A stretch of 31,037 nt of DNA, taken from positions 1 to 31,037 of the forward strand of contig JBDNFD010000139.1 of the NCBI GenBank assembly GCA_041689995.1, in the 5' to 3' direction. Position numbers and translations under genes: made by a program. The notes under the pieces were generated by a model. The model was not told where the DNA came from, made no database searches, and saw only the letters and a program-made list of their open reading frames with translations. This stretch comes from DASSWG01 sp041689995. Lineage in GTDB: Bacteria; Bacteroidota; Bacteroidia; Flavobacteriales; Flavobacteriaceae. Within the stretch, counting starts at the first letter, position 1, and each line of letters begins with the position of its first letter. This document shows, one piece after another, positions 15,764-23,084 of the stretch.

Positions 15764-15956
15764 CTTACATTTCAGTTGTAAAATATTTTATTTAGGATGC
15801 TATTGATTCGGAACATTTTTTCATCCAACAATTTTTGGCTTTTCTTTGGTTATAAATCTTCGGAAAATGTTTCGATCCAAAAAATTTTCGAAGAAATAAA
15901 TTTATTGCCGTGGAAAAAGTAAAAGTCCAAAGATCGCCGATCTCAATCCTAAACCG
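15764..15956. other. Gene-free spacer upstream of ftsE
   Basis: The gap between the dCMP deaminase and ftsE exceeds 400 bp. Besides the palindrome it holds a second hairpin (CTTCGGAAAAT at 15858-15868 with ATTTTCGAAG at 15884-15893, one bulge). It has no T-tract and no ORF of note. I see no RNA gene. Confidence 0.5.
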
Positions 15957-15964
15957 TATCTTTA
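15957..15964 (+). promoter_or_regulatory. Near-consensus -7 box (TATCTTTA) of ftsE
   Basis: TATCTTTA differs from TAnnTTTG only in its last base and lies 23 bases before the ftsE start. No -33 TTG is clear. Confidence 0.4.
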
Positions 15965-15987
15965 AAGCCTAAAAAATAGATAATTTT

Positions 15988-16671
15988 ATGCCGGAAAGTA
16001 TTTTAGAATTACGGAATGCCGCTATTTATCAGCGTGAAAACCTTATTTTATCCGATGTGAACATACAAGTGGCTAAAGGTGAATTTGTATATCTCATTGG
16101 AAAAACCGGAACGGGAAAAAGTAGTTTTATGAAAACACTTTATGGCGATATTCCACTCACCGAAGGCGAAGGGAAAATCGTTGGACATGATTTACGAAAG
16201 TTAAAAGAAAAACACATTCCTTATTTACGTCGAAAATTGGGCGTGGTTTTTCAAGATTTCAAATTGTTGAACGACCGAACTGTGAAGGACAATTTGTGGT
16301 TTGTATTGAAAGCCACAGGTTGGAAGGACAAAAAAGCAATGGAAAACCGAATCGAAAAAGTTTTGGGAAAAGTAGGTATGAAAACCAAAAATTTCAAATT
16401 TCCTTATCAACTTTCCGGCGGTGAACAACAGCGCATCGCAATCGCACGGGCTTTATTGAACGATCCTGAACTTATTTTAGCGGACGAACCAACGGGAAAC
16501 CTCGATCCGCAAACCTCCGTGGAAGTCATGGAAGTATTACAAGAAATTCACAGAAATGGGAATTCCATTCTCATGGCGACCCATGATTATGCGTTGTTGC
16601 TGAAATATCCCTCTAAAACGTTGAAATGTGATGGACAAAGGGTTTTTGAAGTAGTTCAGAAAAATGCTTGA
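15988..16671 (+). CDS. ftsE: Cell-division ABC ATPase FtsE
   Basis: A 227-residue ABC ATPase with Walker A GKTGTGKS (38-45), Q-loop VFQDFKLL, signature LSGGEQQR, Walker B LILADEP, D-loop GNLD and H-loop ATHD. The size and the FQDF..L..RTV..N pattern fit FtsE, which with the membrane protein FtsX governs peptidoglycan hydrolases at the division site. No ftsX lies in this window, so the FtsE assignment rests on sequence alone; a LolD-like lipoprotein-release ATPase is the main alternative. A near-consensus promoter box lies upstream, and the toxin-antitoxin pair follows 36 bp after the stop. Confidence 0.82.
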   Translation: MPESILELRNAAIYQRENLILSDVNIQVAKGEFVYLIGKTGTGKSSFMKTLYGDIPLTEGEGKIVGHDLRKLKEKHIPYLRRKLGVVFQDFKLLNDRTVKDNLWFVLKATGWKDKKAMENRIEKVLGKVGMKTKNFKFPYQLSGGEQQRIAIARALLNDPELILADEPTGNLDPQTSVEVMEVLQEIHRNGNSILMATHDYALLLKYPSKTLKCDGQRVFEVVQKNA

Positions 16672-16707
16672 GGAAAATGATGTTAAAAACAGTTTTAATT
16701 TCTGGTT

Positions 16708-16998
16708 ATGAAAAATTTAAAGGAAATAAAATCAATATTGGAACGACATAAGGAGGAACTATTTTCCAATTATCCTATTAGGAGCATGGCAATTTTTGGA
16801 TCCTTTGCCCGCAATCAACAAAAAGGAAATAGCGATGTTGATATTCTTGTTGATTTCAGGGATAAAATTGGAATCCGGTTTATTGATCTGGCCAATGAAA
16901 TTGAGGATTTGATAGGAACAAAAGTAGATCTCGTTTCAAAAAATGGAGTGAAAAAGAAATATTTTGATTCCATAAAACCGGATTTGCAGTATGTCTGA
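16708..16998 (+). CDS. mntA: MntA-type nucleotidyltransferase antitoxin
   Basis: A 96-residue minimal nucleotidyltransferase. The catalytic motif GSX10DXD is exact: Gly31-Ser32, then Asp43 and Asp45 (SDVDILVDF). In type VII toxin-antitoxin modules this enzyme AMPylates a tyrosine of the HEPN toxin HepT and so blocks its RNase activity. The gene overlaps the hepT start by 8 bases (ATGTCTGA, 16991-16998), the usual layout. Here the partner toxin is broken, so the antitoxin appears to have outlived its target. No promoter of its own is visible; it may be read through from ftsE. Confidence 0.85.
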   Translation: MKNLKEIKSILERHKEELFSNYPIRSMAIFGSFARNQQKGNSDVDILVDFRDKIGIRFIDLANEIEDLIGTKVDLVSKNGVKKKYFDSIKPDLQYV

Positions 16999-17332
16999 AC
17001 GAAACGACTCATTGCTTTTGGAAGATATGTTGGAAGCCGCGGAAAGAATCTTACAATATACCAATGGTATGGACTATGAATCTTTTTTAAAAGACATGAA
17101 AACCATTGATGCGACTATTAGAAATTTTGAAATCATTGGTGAAGCTGCCAACCAACTGGATAAGAATTTTAAAATTCAATATCCGGAAATTGAATAGACT
17201 AGAATGCGCGGTTTCCGAAACCGGATCGTGCATGATTATTTTGGTGTGGATCATGAAATGATTTGGTCGATAATTGAGAATGATTTGGATCAATTGATCG
17301 GCAATTTGAAAAAATTGCATGACAATAGATAA
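16991..17332 (+). pseudogene. hepT: HepT HEPN-family toxin interrupted by an in-frame TAG
   Basis: The frame reads MSERNDSLLLEDMLEAAERI and onward through NFEIIGEAANQLD to PEIE, then TAG at 17195-17197, then continues in the same frame as TRMRGFRNRIVHDYFGVDHE to a TAA at 17330-17332. Homologues carry Trp at the TAG site (PEIxW), so one base change TGG to TAG explains it. The catalytic and modified motif RX4HXY (RNRIVHDY) lies entirely after the amber codon, so the 68-residue product should be inactive as RNase. An ATG at 17204, seven bases after the stop, could allow a separate 42-residue C-terminal fragment. A sequencing error is the simplest alternative. TAG is a normal stop elsewhere in this window. 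Confidence 0.85.
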
Positions 17333-17381
17333 ATATCCATTCAGTATTTGCCGATCTACCAAAAGATTTTTTCCAAAAACT

Positions 17382-18623
17382 TCAATACAACAAATATTTT
17401 TTCCGCATTTCATCGTACTTTTCCAAACCTTCTTTCCAACTATCCCTTATTTCTTTGGCCGTCCAGCCAGCTTCTATTTTTTCTTGTAGCTTGGTGGTTC
17501 CTGCAAGTTTCGTGAAAAAAGGGATGAAAAATTCGGATTTGTCTTTTGTGTTTTTATAAGCAGCGACCAACCATTCCAAATTGATTTTTGAAAGATGTTG
17601 AAAATCGGTTAAATTTTCTCCAAAGCAAGTTTTACCTTCGTGTTTTGGATGCTTTGAGCCAGCATTAGGTTCAGGAATAAAAGAATAATCATATTTGGAA
17701 GAACCCAAGAAAGGAGATCCGAAAATTTGGAACTGAAAATCGGTTCCACGACCAGCGCTAACATTCGTCCCTTCGAAAAAACACAAACTCGGATATAAAT
17801 TTATAGCTTGGTCGTTCGGTAAATTTGGGGAAGGTTTAATCGGTAAATGATATTCCATTTCCTTGTTATAATTTTTCATTTCAATGACGGTCAATTGTGC
17901 CATTATGCCATTTTTCAACCAATGTTCCCCATTGATCATTTTCGCATATTCCCCAATTGTCATTCCATGAACCACTGGAATGGGGTGCATTCCCACAAAA
18001 CTTTGATGTTCTTTTTCCAAGATTGGGCCATCGATATACGCTCCGTTCGGATTCGGCCGGTCCAGGATTAAAACAGGAATATTTTGTTCCGCACAGGCTT
18101 CCATCACATAATGCAGCGTGGAAATATAAGTATAAAACCGTGCGCCGACATCCTGAATATCAAAGATTAAAATATCAATATTTTTCAATTGTTCGGCAGT
18201 GGGTTTTTTATTGTTTCCATAAAGGGAAATAATGGGCAAACCAGTTTTTAAATCAATGCCGTCTTTCACCATTTCCCCAGCAACCGCATTCCCACGAAAA
18301 CCATGTTCGGGTGAAAATACCTTCGTTATTTTCACTTTTGATGCTATCAGCGAATCCACCAAATGAGTATAAGAATCGTTTTCTTTCGAATTCTTTTTAA
18401 AAATAACCGAAGTTTGATTGGCCACCACGCCTACCTTTTTCCCCTGCAACAATGGCAAATATTCATGTGTACGATTGGCGGCAACAACAATTTCAACCGT
18501 GGGTTTTTCGGAACTGGAACTTTTTTCCGAAGGAATTTCATCTTTTTGGGACGTTCCCGAGCCACAGGAAATTGTTGCCATGGCAAGGAATAAAAATGTA
18601 TTTTTGAGGCAACCGTAAATCAT
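17382..18623 (-). CDS. NamZ-like exo-N-acetylmuramidase lipoprotein (DUF1343)
   Basis: With ATG 18623 the protein has 413 residues and starts with a lipoprotein signal (MIYGCLKNTFLFLAMATISC, lipobox ATISC). Longer starts at 18650 or further would run into the divergent permease gene. Family motifs are present: VGVVANQTS, FSPEHGFRG, SLYGNNKKPT, FDIQDVGARFYTYISTL, LDRPNPN, and SPNLPNDQAINLYPSLCFFEGTNVSAGRGT. NamZ enzymes remove N-acetylmuramic acid from non-reducing ends of peptidoglycan fragments and serve cell-wall recycling. The lipid anchor places it in the periplasm or at the outer membrane. It lies head to head with an ABC permease, start codons 7 bp apart. Confidence 0.88.
   Translation of the reverse strand: MIYGCLKNTFLFLAMATISCGSGTSQKDEIPSEKSSSSEKPTVEIVVAANRTHEYLPLLQGKKVGVVANQTSVIFKKNSKENDSYTHLVDSLIASKVKITKVFSPEHGFRGNAVAGEMVKDGIDLKTGLPIISLYGNNKKPTAEQLKNIDILIFDIQDVGARFYTYISTLHYVMEACAEQNIPVLILDRPNPNGAYIDGPILEKEHQSFVGMHPIPVVHGMTIGEYAKMINGEHWLKNGIMAQLTVIEMKNYNKEMEYHLPIKPSPNLPNDQAINLYPSLCFFEGTNVSAGRGTDFQFQIFGSPFLGSSKYDYSFIPEPNAGSKHPKHEGKTCFGENLTDFQHLSKINLEWLVAAYKNTKDKSEFFIPFFTKLAGTTKLQEKIEAGWTAKEIRDSWKEGLEKYDEMRKKYLLY
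18575..18606 (+). promoter_or_regulatory. Consensus promoter of the ABC permease, inside the NamZ gene
   Basis: TTG (18575-18577), a 21-bp spacer and TATTTTTG (18599-18606) fit the flavobacterial TTG-N17-23-TAnnTTTG promoter in full. The box ends 24 bases before the TTG start codon. It lies in the first codons of the divergent NamZ-like gene, so the two 5' ends overlap. Confidence 0.65.
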
Positions 18624-18630
18624 AGTTTTC

Positions 18631-19866
18631 TTGAATTTTGAATTTTTCATCTCCAAACGGCTTATCCGTTCCAAAGACGATAAAAGTAGCATTTCGGCGC
18701 CGATAATAAAAATTGCTATCAGCGCTATTGCACTTGGCATTATTATGATGCTGACGGCTTTTGCCACGAGTTTGGGACTTCAGCATAAAATTAGGGAGAA
18801 AATTTCGGCTTTCAACGGGCATATTTCCATCAGTAATTTCGACAACAACAATTCTGGGGTTTCATTGAAACCTATTTCCACTGATCAAAATTTTTATCCA
18901 GAATTCACTTCGGTAAGTGGCATCAAACACATCCAAGCGGTCGCGACCAAATATGGCATTATTAGAACCGAAGAAAGTTTTGAAGGAATTGTCGTAAAAG
19001 GCGTTGGCGCTGATTATGATTGGGATTATTTTAAGGAATTCCTGATCGCAGGAAAACTTCCGGATTTTTCAGAAGGCATCAGCACTGAAATTTTGATTTC
19101 GGAATATATTGCGAACCGCCTCGGTTTCAAGGTCGGTGATAAAGTGATCGTGTATTTTATGGAAAATGCTTCGAGTGAGCGTCCACGTTCGATTGCTTTT
19201 CAAGTTAGCGGGATTTACAATTCTGGGTTTCAAGAATTCGACCAAACTTATTTGATCGCTGATATCGCACAAATTCAACGCATCAACAATTGGGGAAAAA
19301 ATGAAGTTGGGGGATTTGAAGTCTTTCTTGATGATTTTGATCAAATCAACCAAAAAGGCAATGAAATTTATGAAAATATAGATTCGTTTTTGGATGCCAA
19401 AACCATTGTACAACAATATGGTTCCATTTTTGAATGGTTGGGACTATTCGATTTTAATGTCGCGCTCATCATTGGGATAATGATCTTGGTTTCGGGAATG
19501 AACATGATTACCGCTTTGCTGGTATTGATATTGGAACGCACCCAAATGATCGGTGTTTTAAAAGCGCTCGGAAGCAGCGACTGGAGCATTCGTAAAATAT
19601 TTTTGTACAACGCGGTGTATTTAATCGTAAAAGGCCTTTTCTGGGGAAACCTAATCGGGTTGGGATTGCTGTTTCTTCAAAAACAATTCAAACTGATTCC
19701 GCTGAACCCGGAAACCTATTATGTTACGCAAGCCCCCATTTATATTGGTTGGGAATATATTTTGGCGGTGAACCTTGGCACCTTGATCCTTTGTTTCCTA
19801 ATGTTGCTAGTTCCTTCTTATATTATCGCAAAAATAAATCCGGTGAAAGCCATGAAGTTCGAATAA
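18631..19866 (+). CDS. LolC/LolE-like ABC transporter permease
   Basis: A 411-residue protein with the MacB/FtsX-type architecture: N-terminal membrane helix (about 25-47, IAISAIALGIIMMLTAFATS), a large periplasmic domain (about 50-270), then three helices (about 275-297, 325-350, 375-400) with the motif LILERTQMIGVLKALGSSDWSIRKIF. It starts with MNFEFFISKRLI, the family beginning in this phylum, but the start codon is TTG; an in-frame TAA at 18616 leaves no upstream ATG. LolCDE-type systems move lipoproteins from the inner membrane to LolA. No ATPase gene is adjacent. A promoter with full consensus lies just upstream inside the NamZ gene. Confidence 0.85.
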   Translation: MNFEFFISKRLIRSKDDKSSISAPIIKIAISAIALGIIMMLTAFATSLGLQHKIREKISAFNGHISISNFDNNNSGVSLKPISTDQNFYPEFTSVSGIKHIQAVATKYGIIRTEESFEGIVVKGVGADYDWDYFKEFLIAGKLPDFSEGISTEILISEYIANRLGFKVGDKVIVYFMENASSERPRSIAFQVSGIYNSGFQEFDQTYLIADIAQIQRINNWGKNEVGGFEVFLDDFDQINQKGNEIYENIDSFLDAKTIVQQYGSIFEWLGLFDFNVALIIGIMILVSGMNMITALLVLILERTQMIGVLKALGSSDWSIRKIFLYNAVYLIVKGLFWGNLIGLGLLFLQKQFKLIPLNPETYYVTQAPIYIGWEYILAVNLGTLILCFLMLLVPSYIIAKINPVKAMKFE

Positions 19867-19891
19867 GGATTATTTTGATATTCCTTTGCAG

Positions 19892-19934
19892 GCTTTTTGA
19901 TATCTAAACTGAAATATCTTCAACCTCAAAAAGC
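19892..19934 (+). terminator. AT-rich inverted repeat after the ABC permease gene
   Basis: GCTTTTTGA (19892-19900) pairs with TCAAAAAGC (19926-19934), a 9-bp stem with a 25-nt loop, followed by AATTTTAAAATTTTT. It is a possible weak terminator before the cysteine synthase gene. Confidence 0.35.
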
Positions 19935-19994
19935 AATTTTAAAATTTTTCATTAAACCGAGCTTTGCCTAAATTTACCGGTTCAAAAATAAACT

Positions 19995-20975
19995 ATGGAA
20001 TACGCAGAAAATATCTTGGGAACCATTGGAAATACGCCATTGGTAAAAATCAACAAACTCACCGAAGAAATCCCTGCTTTGGTATTGGCAAAATACGAAA
20101 CCTTCAATCCAGGGAATTCGGTGAAAGACCGGATGGCCGTGAAAATGATCGAAGATGCAGAAGCGAGAGGATGGTTAAAACCTGAAGGAACAATCATCGA
20201 AGGAACTTCTGGCAACACCGGAATGGGACTGGCGTTGGTGGCGATCGTGAAAGGCTACAAAATGATTTGTGTAATTGCTTCCAAGCAAAGTCAGGAAAAA
20301 ATAGATATTTTGAAAGCCATGGGAAGCGAAGTAATCGTTTGTCCCACAGACGTTCCACCTGAAGATCCACGTTCCTATTATTCCACCTCCAAACGCTTAG
20401 CCGAAGAAACACCAAATTCCTGGTACGTGAACCAATACGATAATTTGGCGAACCGTGAGGCACATTATGAAAGCACCGGACCGGAGATTTGGCGTCAAAC
20501 CGACGGAAAAATCACGCATTTTGTGGTTGGCGTTGGAACGGGTGGAACGATTTCCGGCGTGGGAAAATACTTGAAAGAACAAAATCCGAACATCAAAATT
20601 TGGGGCGTGGACACTTATGGATCCGTTTTCAAAAAATATCATGAAACTGGAATTTTTGATGAAAAAGAGATTTATCCATATTCCACAGAAGGAATCGGCG
20701 AGGATATTTTACCGAAAAATGTGGATTTTGAAATCATCGATGGATTCACCAAAGTCACCGATAAAGATGCGGCGATCTACACCCGAAAATTGGCGAAAGA
20801 AGAAGGTATGTTCCTCGGAAATTCTGCCGGTGCAGCGATAAAAGGCTTGCTGCAACTGAAAGATCATTTCAAAAAGGACGATGTGGTGGTGGTGCTTTTC
20901 CACGATCATGGCAGCCGTTATGTCGGAAAAATATACAATGACGAATGGATGAAAAAAATGGGGTTTTTGGATTGA
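19995..20975 (+). CDS. CBS-type cysteine synthase, PLP-dependent
   Basis: A 326-residue fold-type II PLP enzyme. Lys44 in NPGNSVKDR should form the PLP aldimine; GTSGNTG (70-76) and GVGTGGTISGVG bind the cofactor phosphate, and the tail HDHGSRYVGKIYNDEWM resembles the catalytic core of cystathionine beta-synthase more than CysK. It lacks the C-terminal CBS regulatory domains. It makes cysteine from O-acetylserine and sulfide, or cystathionine from serine and homocysteine; the sequence alone does not decide. The gene stands alone, with 128 bp upstream containing a weak inverted repeat. Confidence 0.88.
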   Translation: MEYAENILGTIGNTPLVKINKLTEEIPALVLAKYETFNPGNSVKDRMAVKMIEDAEARGWLKPEGTIIEGTSGNTGMGLALVAIVKGYKMICVIASKQSQEKIDILKAMGSEVIVCPTDVPPEDPRSYYSTSKRLAEETPNSWYVNQYDNLANREAHYESTGPEIWRQTDGKITHFVVGVGTGGTISGVGKYLKEQNPNIKIWGVDTYGSVFKKYHETGIFDEKEIYPYSTEGIGEDILPKNVDFEIIDGFTKVTDKDAAIYTRKLAKEEGMFLGNSAGAAIKGLLQLKDHFKKDDVVVVLFHDHGSRYVGKIYNDEWMKKMGFLD

Positions 20976-21026
20976 ATTTTTTTTTAACTGATTAATTATA
21001 TTTATCTTGTAACATAATTTGTGATC

Positions 21027-21212
21027 ATGGAACTGAAATTAAATTCAAATTATAGGCAAATCCTGAAGCCAATATGCCCACTTCCCAAAAGCGAGAAGAG
21101 AAAATTGGGGATGGATTTAAATTCCTCAGTTAAAAAAAAGAGTTTTACCAACAAACTTCAGAAATTAATCTTGGAAGCACCGACTTGGGACGAGGCTGAA
21201 TTATCGGAATAG
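21027..21212 (+). CDS. Small antitoxin-like protein, orphan
   Basis: A 61-residue product (MELKLNSNYRQILKPI to LEAPTWDEAELSE) ended by TAG; a GTG two codons upstream is an alternative start. The layout, a short N-terminal segment, basic linker (SVKKKSFTNKLQKLILEAPTW) and acidic end, resembles small antitoxin-type proteins found before VapC/PIN toxins in this phylum, which usually continue for about 15 residues. After the TAG the same frame runs on for 15 codons (EEKGKYMNSIARFSV) to TAA at 21258-21260, which looks like that missing tail. No toxin gene follows. It may be a decayed fragment. Family assignment is from memory of pattern and uncertain. Confidence 0.45.
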   Translation: MELKLNSNYRQILKPICPLPKSEKRKLGMDLNSSVKKKSFTNKLQKLILEAPTWDEAELSE

Positions 21213-21368
21213 GAGGAAAAAGGAAAATATATGAATTCAATAGCGAGATTTTCAGTTTAATGAACTAAAATTATTCGGAAAAATATTTTTATCAAAATCC
21301 TATTATTCCGCAGGATTTTGTATTTTTATTGTTATAAAATAATCAACTCACTATTTACCAACTCAAAA

Positions 21369-22652
21369 ATGCAAGAATCTTTCCTACATTATCTATGGAA
21401 ATTCAAGAAATTCCAGTGGAACGGGGCTAAAACCACGGAGGAGAAGGAACTTGTGCTGATGAAAGTGGGAAGCCACAATGAAGACAAAGCCGGGCCTGAT
21501 TTTTTCAATGCGAAAATTCAAATCGGAAATCAAGTATGGGCCGGAAATGTGGAAATTCATCTAAAATCAAGCGATTGGTACGCTCATCATCACGAAAAAG
21601 ACCCGGCTTATGACAATGTGATTTTGCACGTGGTTTGGGAAAATGATGCGCCCGTTTTCAGAAAAGACAATTCCATTATTCCCACCTTGGAGTTAAAGAA
21701 GCTCACCGATCCGCAAATTCTTCGTGGTTATGAAAAGCTATTGGAAAATCCCACCCAAAAATGGATCAATTGCGAACCTGATTTTTCAGGTTTCGGCGAT
21801 TTCGAAATGAAGAATTGGCTCGAACGATTGTACATCGAACGTTTGGAAGAAAAATCGCAGCTCATCTTGAAACTGTTGAAAACCTCAGCGAACAATTGGG
21901 AAGCCACCTTATTTAAAATGCTCACCAAAAATTTCGGTCTGAATGTAAATGGCGAAGTTTTTCTTGAAATGGCCTGTTCATTTCCTTTCCAAATCGCGCA
22001 GAAACTTTCCCATCGACCCGAACAATTGGAGGCCTTATTTTATGGGCAAACTTCTATGTTGGATAGCGATTTTGAAGAAAGCTATTTTCAACAACTTCGG
22101 AACGAATATGATTATATGAAAAAGAAGTTCGGTTTAAACAATTTGAATGTTCCGCCGGTTCATTATTTTCGTCTGCGCCCTGACAATTTTCCCGGAATAC
22201 GTCTTTCACAATTAGCTGATTTGTATTCCAAAAGACCTCAACTTTTTTCCGAAATTCTAAGTTGTGAAAACAAAGAAGAATTTTACGAATTGTTTGATGT
22301 GGAAACCTCGGTTTTCTGGCAAAACCATTATACCTTCGAAAAAGAAGGCAAAAAGAGACGAAAAAAACTGACCAAAGGTTTTATTGACCTGCTTCTGATC
22401 AACACCATTATTCCCATGAAATTCTGTTATGGGAAATTTCATGGCGCCCCAAACCTGGAAAAACTGTTTCTTCTTATAAAAAGTCTCAAATCTGAATCGA
22501 ACAAAGTGATTTCAAAATTCAATTTGCTTCGCGAAAAAACAAGCGAAGATGCATTGTCCTCACAAGCTTTACTACATTTAAAAAAGAATTATTGCGACAA
22601 AAATGAATGTTTGCGTTGTGCTTTGGGAATGAAATTGTTGCAACGCAGTTAA
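21369..22652 (+). CDS. DUF2851 family protein
   Basis: With ATG 21369 the protein has 427 residues and starts MQESFLHYLWKFKKF, the family beginning; an upstream in-frame start at 21318 adds 17 residues that do not fit. DUF2851 is a Bacteroidota-centred family without known function. The N-terminal region has Pro43-Asp44 (GPDFFNAKI), then Glu62-x-His64-x-Lys66 (NVEIHLKSSDWYAHHH), which recalls a metal-dependent nuclease site. The C-terminus has a Cys cluster (NYCDKNECLRCALG) that could bind metal. No signal peptide. The pspC-like gene follows 22 bp downstream, with its promoter inside the end of this gene. Confidence 0.85.
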   Translation: MQESFLHYLWKFKKFQWNGAKTTEEKELVLMKVGSHNEDKAGPDFFNAKIQIGNQVWAGNVEIHLKSSDWYAHHHEKDPAYDNVILHVVWENDAPVFRKDNSIIPTLELKKLTDPQILRGYEKLLENPTQKWINCEPDFSGFGDFEMKNWLERLYIERLEEKSQLILKLLKTSANNWEATLFKMLTKNFGLNVNGEVFLEMACSFPFQIAQKLSHRPEQLEALFYGQTSMLDSDFEESYFQQLRNEYDYMKKKFGLNNLNVPPVHYFRLRPDNFPGIRLSQLADLYSKRPQLFSEILSCENKEEFYELFDVETSVFWQNHYTFEKEGKKRRKKLTKGFIDLLLINTIIPMKFCYGKFHGAPNLEKLFLLIKSLKSESNKVISKFNLLREKTSEDALSSQALLHLKKNYCDKNECLRCALGMKLLQRS

Positions 22653-22669
22653 ATGATTTCCTAAATTTG
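22638..22669 (+). promoter_or_regulatory. Consensus promoter of the pspC-like gene
   Basis: TTG (22638-22640), a 21-bp spacer and TAAATTTG (22662-22669) match the flavobacterial consensus fully. The box ends 5 bases before ATG 22675, so transcription should start at or next to the start codon. It overlaps the 3' end of the DUF2851 gene. Confidence 0.65.
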
Positions 22670-22674
22670 CACAA

Positions 22675-22905
22675 ATGCTGAAACTGATTTATAAAACACG
22701 CTACTTTTTTGAACGTCACGGATTCTACGTTAGTTCCCGCTTGGCGGACCGGCTTGGCATTCGCGTTCGTGGAATTAGATTATTTTTTATATATCTCTCC
22801 TTTGCCACTCTTGGAGTCGGTTTCACATTATACCTCACTTTTGCTTTTTGGTTGAAAATAAAAGACCTGCTTTACACCAAACGCAGTTCAGTTTTTGATT
22901 TGTAA
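22675..22905 (+). CDS. PspC domain small membrane protein
   Basis: A 76-residue protein with the PspC-like core: an amphipathic N-terminal part (SSRLADRLGIRVRGIRLFFIYLSFATLGVGFTLY, quoted here in pieces: SSRLADRLGIRV, then IRLFFIYLSFATLG) and one or two hydrophobic helices (about 35-62). PspC proteins take part in envelope stress response in proteobacteria; in flavobacteria many are short, stand-alone and uncharacterised. It has no DNA-binding domain visible. A full consensus promoter ends 5 bases before its start. Confidence 0.75.
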   Translation: MLKLIYKTRYFFERHGFYVSSRLADRLGIRVRGIRLFFIYLSFATLGVGFTLYLTFAFWLKIKDLLYTKRSSVFDL

Positions 22906-22916
22906 AGACCCAGATT

Positions 22917-22931
22917 TTCTCCACTGGAGAA
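22917..22931. terminator. Small perfect hairpin after the pspC-like gene
   Basis: TTCTCC and GGAGAA form a 6-bp stem with a 3-nt loop 11 bases after the stop codon. There is no T-tract, so its role as terminator is doubtful. The rest of the gap up to 23084 holds only AT-rich sequence without a clear promoter. Confidence 0.35.
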
Positions 22932-23084
22932 TCTATTTCAAAGATAATTTATTCCTTTAAGCTTAAAAACAACAATTTTAGTTTATAAGTATTGCAAGAA
23001 GCTTTTTTTTTTGCGTACTTGTCCTCCTTAAAATTTTTAACATTCCGCCCTTTAAGCTAACTGACCAAAACCAATCTTTAACTT

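Noticed and set aside
18624..18767. Longer NamZ-like protein starting at 18767 or 18650
   Set aside because: The extra part is the antisense of the permease N-terminus, whose sequence is clearly coding; the lipoprotein signal fits a start at 18623.
17195..21212. TAG recoding (amber suppression or an alternative code) as explanation of both in-frame TAG codons
   Set aside because: The symporter gene (stop 24762-24764) and the LRR gene (stop 27466-27464) end in TAG at the expected family ends, so TAG is an ordinary stop here.
23021..23030. TCCTCC in the symporter leader as a mimic of the anti-Shine-Dalgarno
   Set aside because: A 6-base match in an untranslated region is expected by chance, and no partner site is seen nearby.
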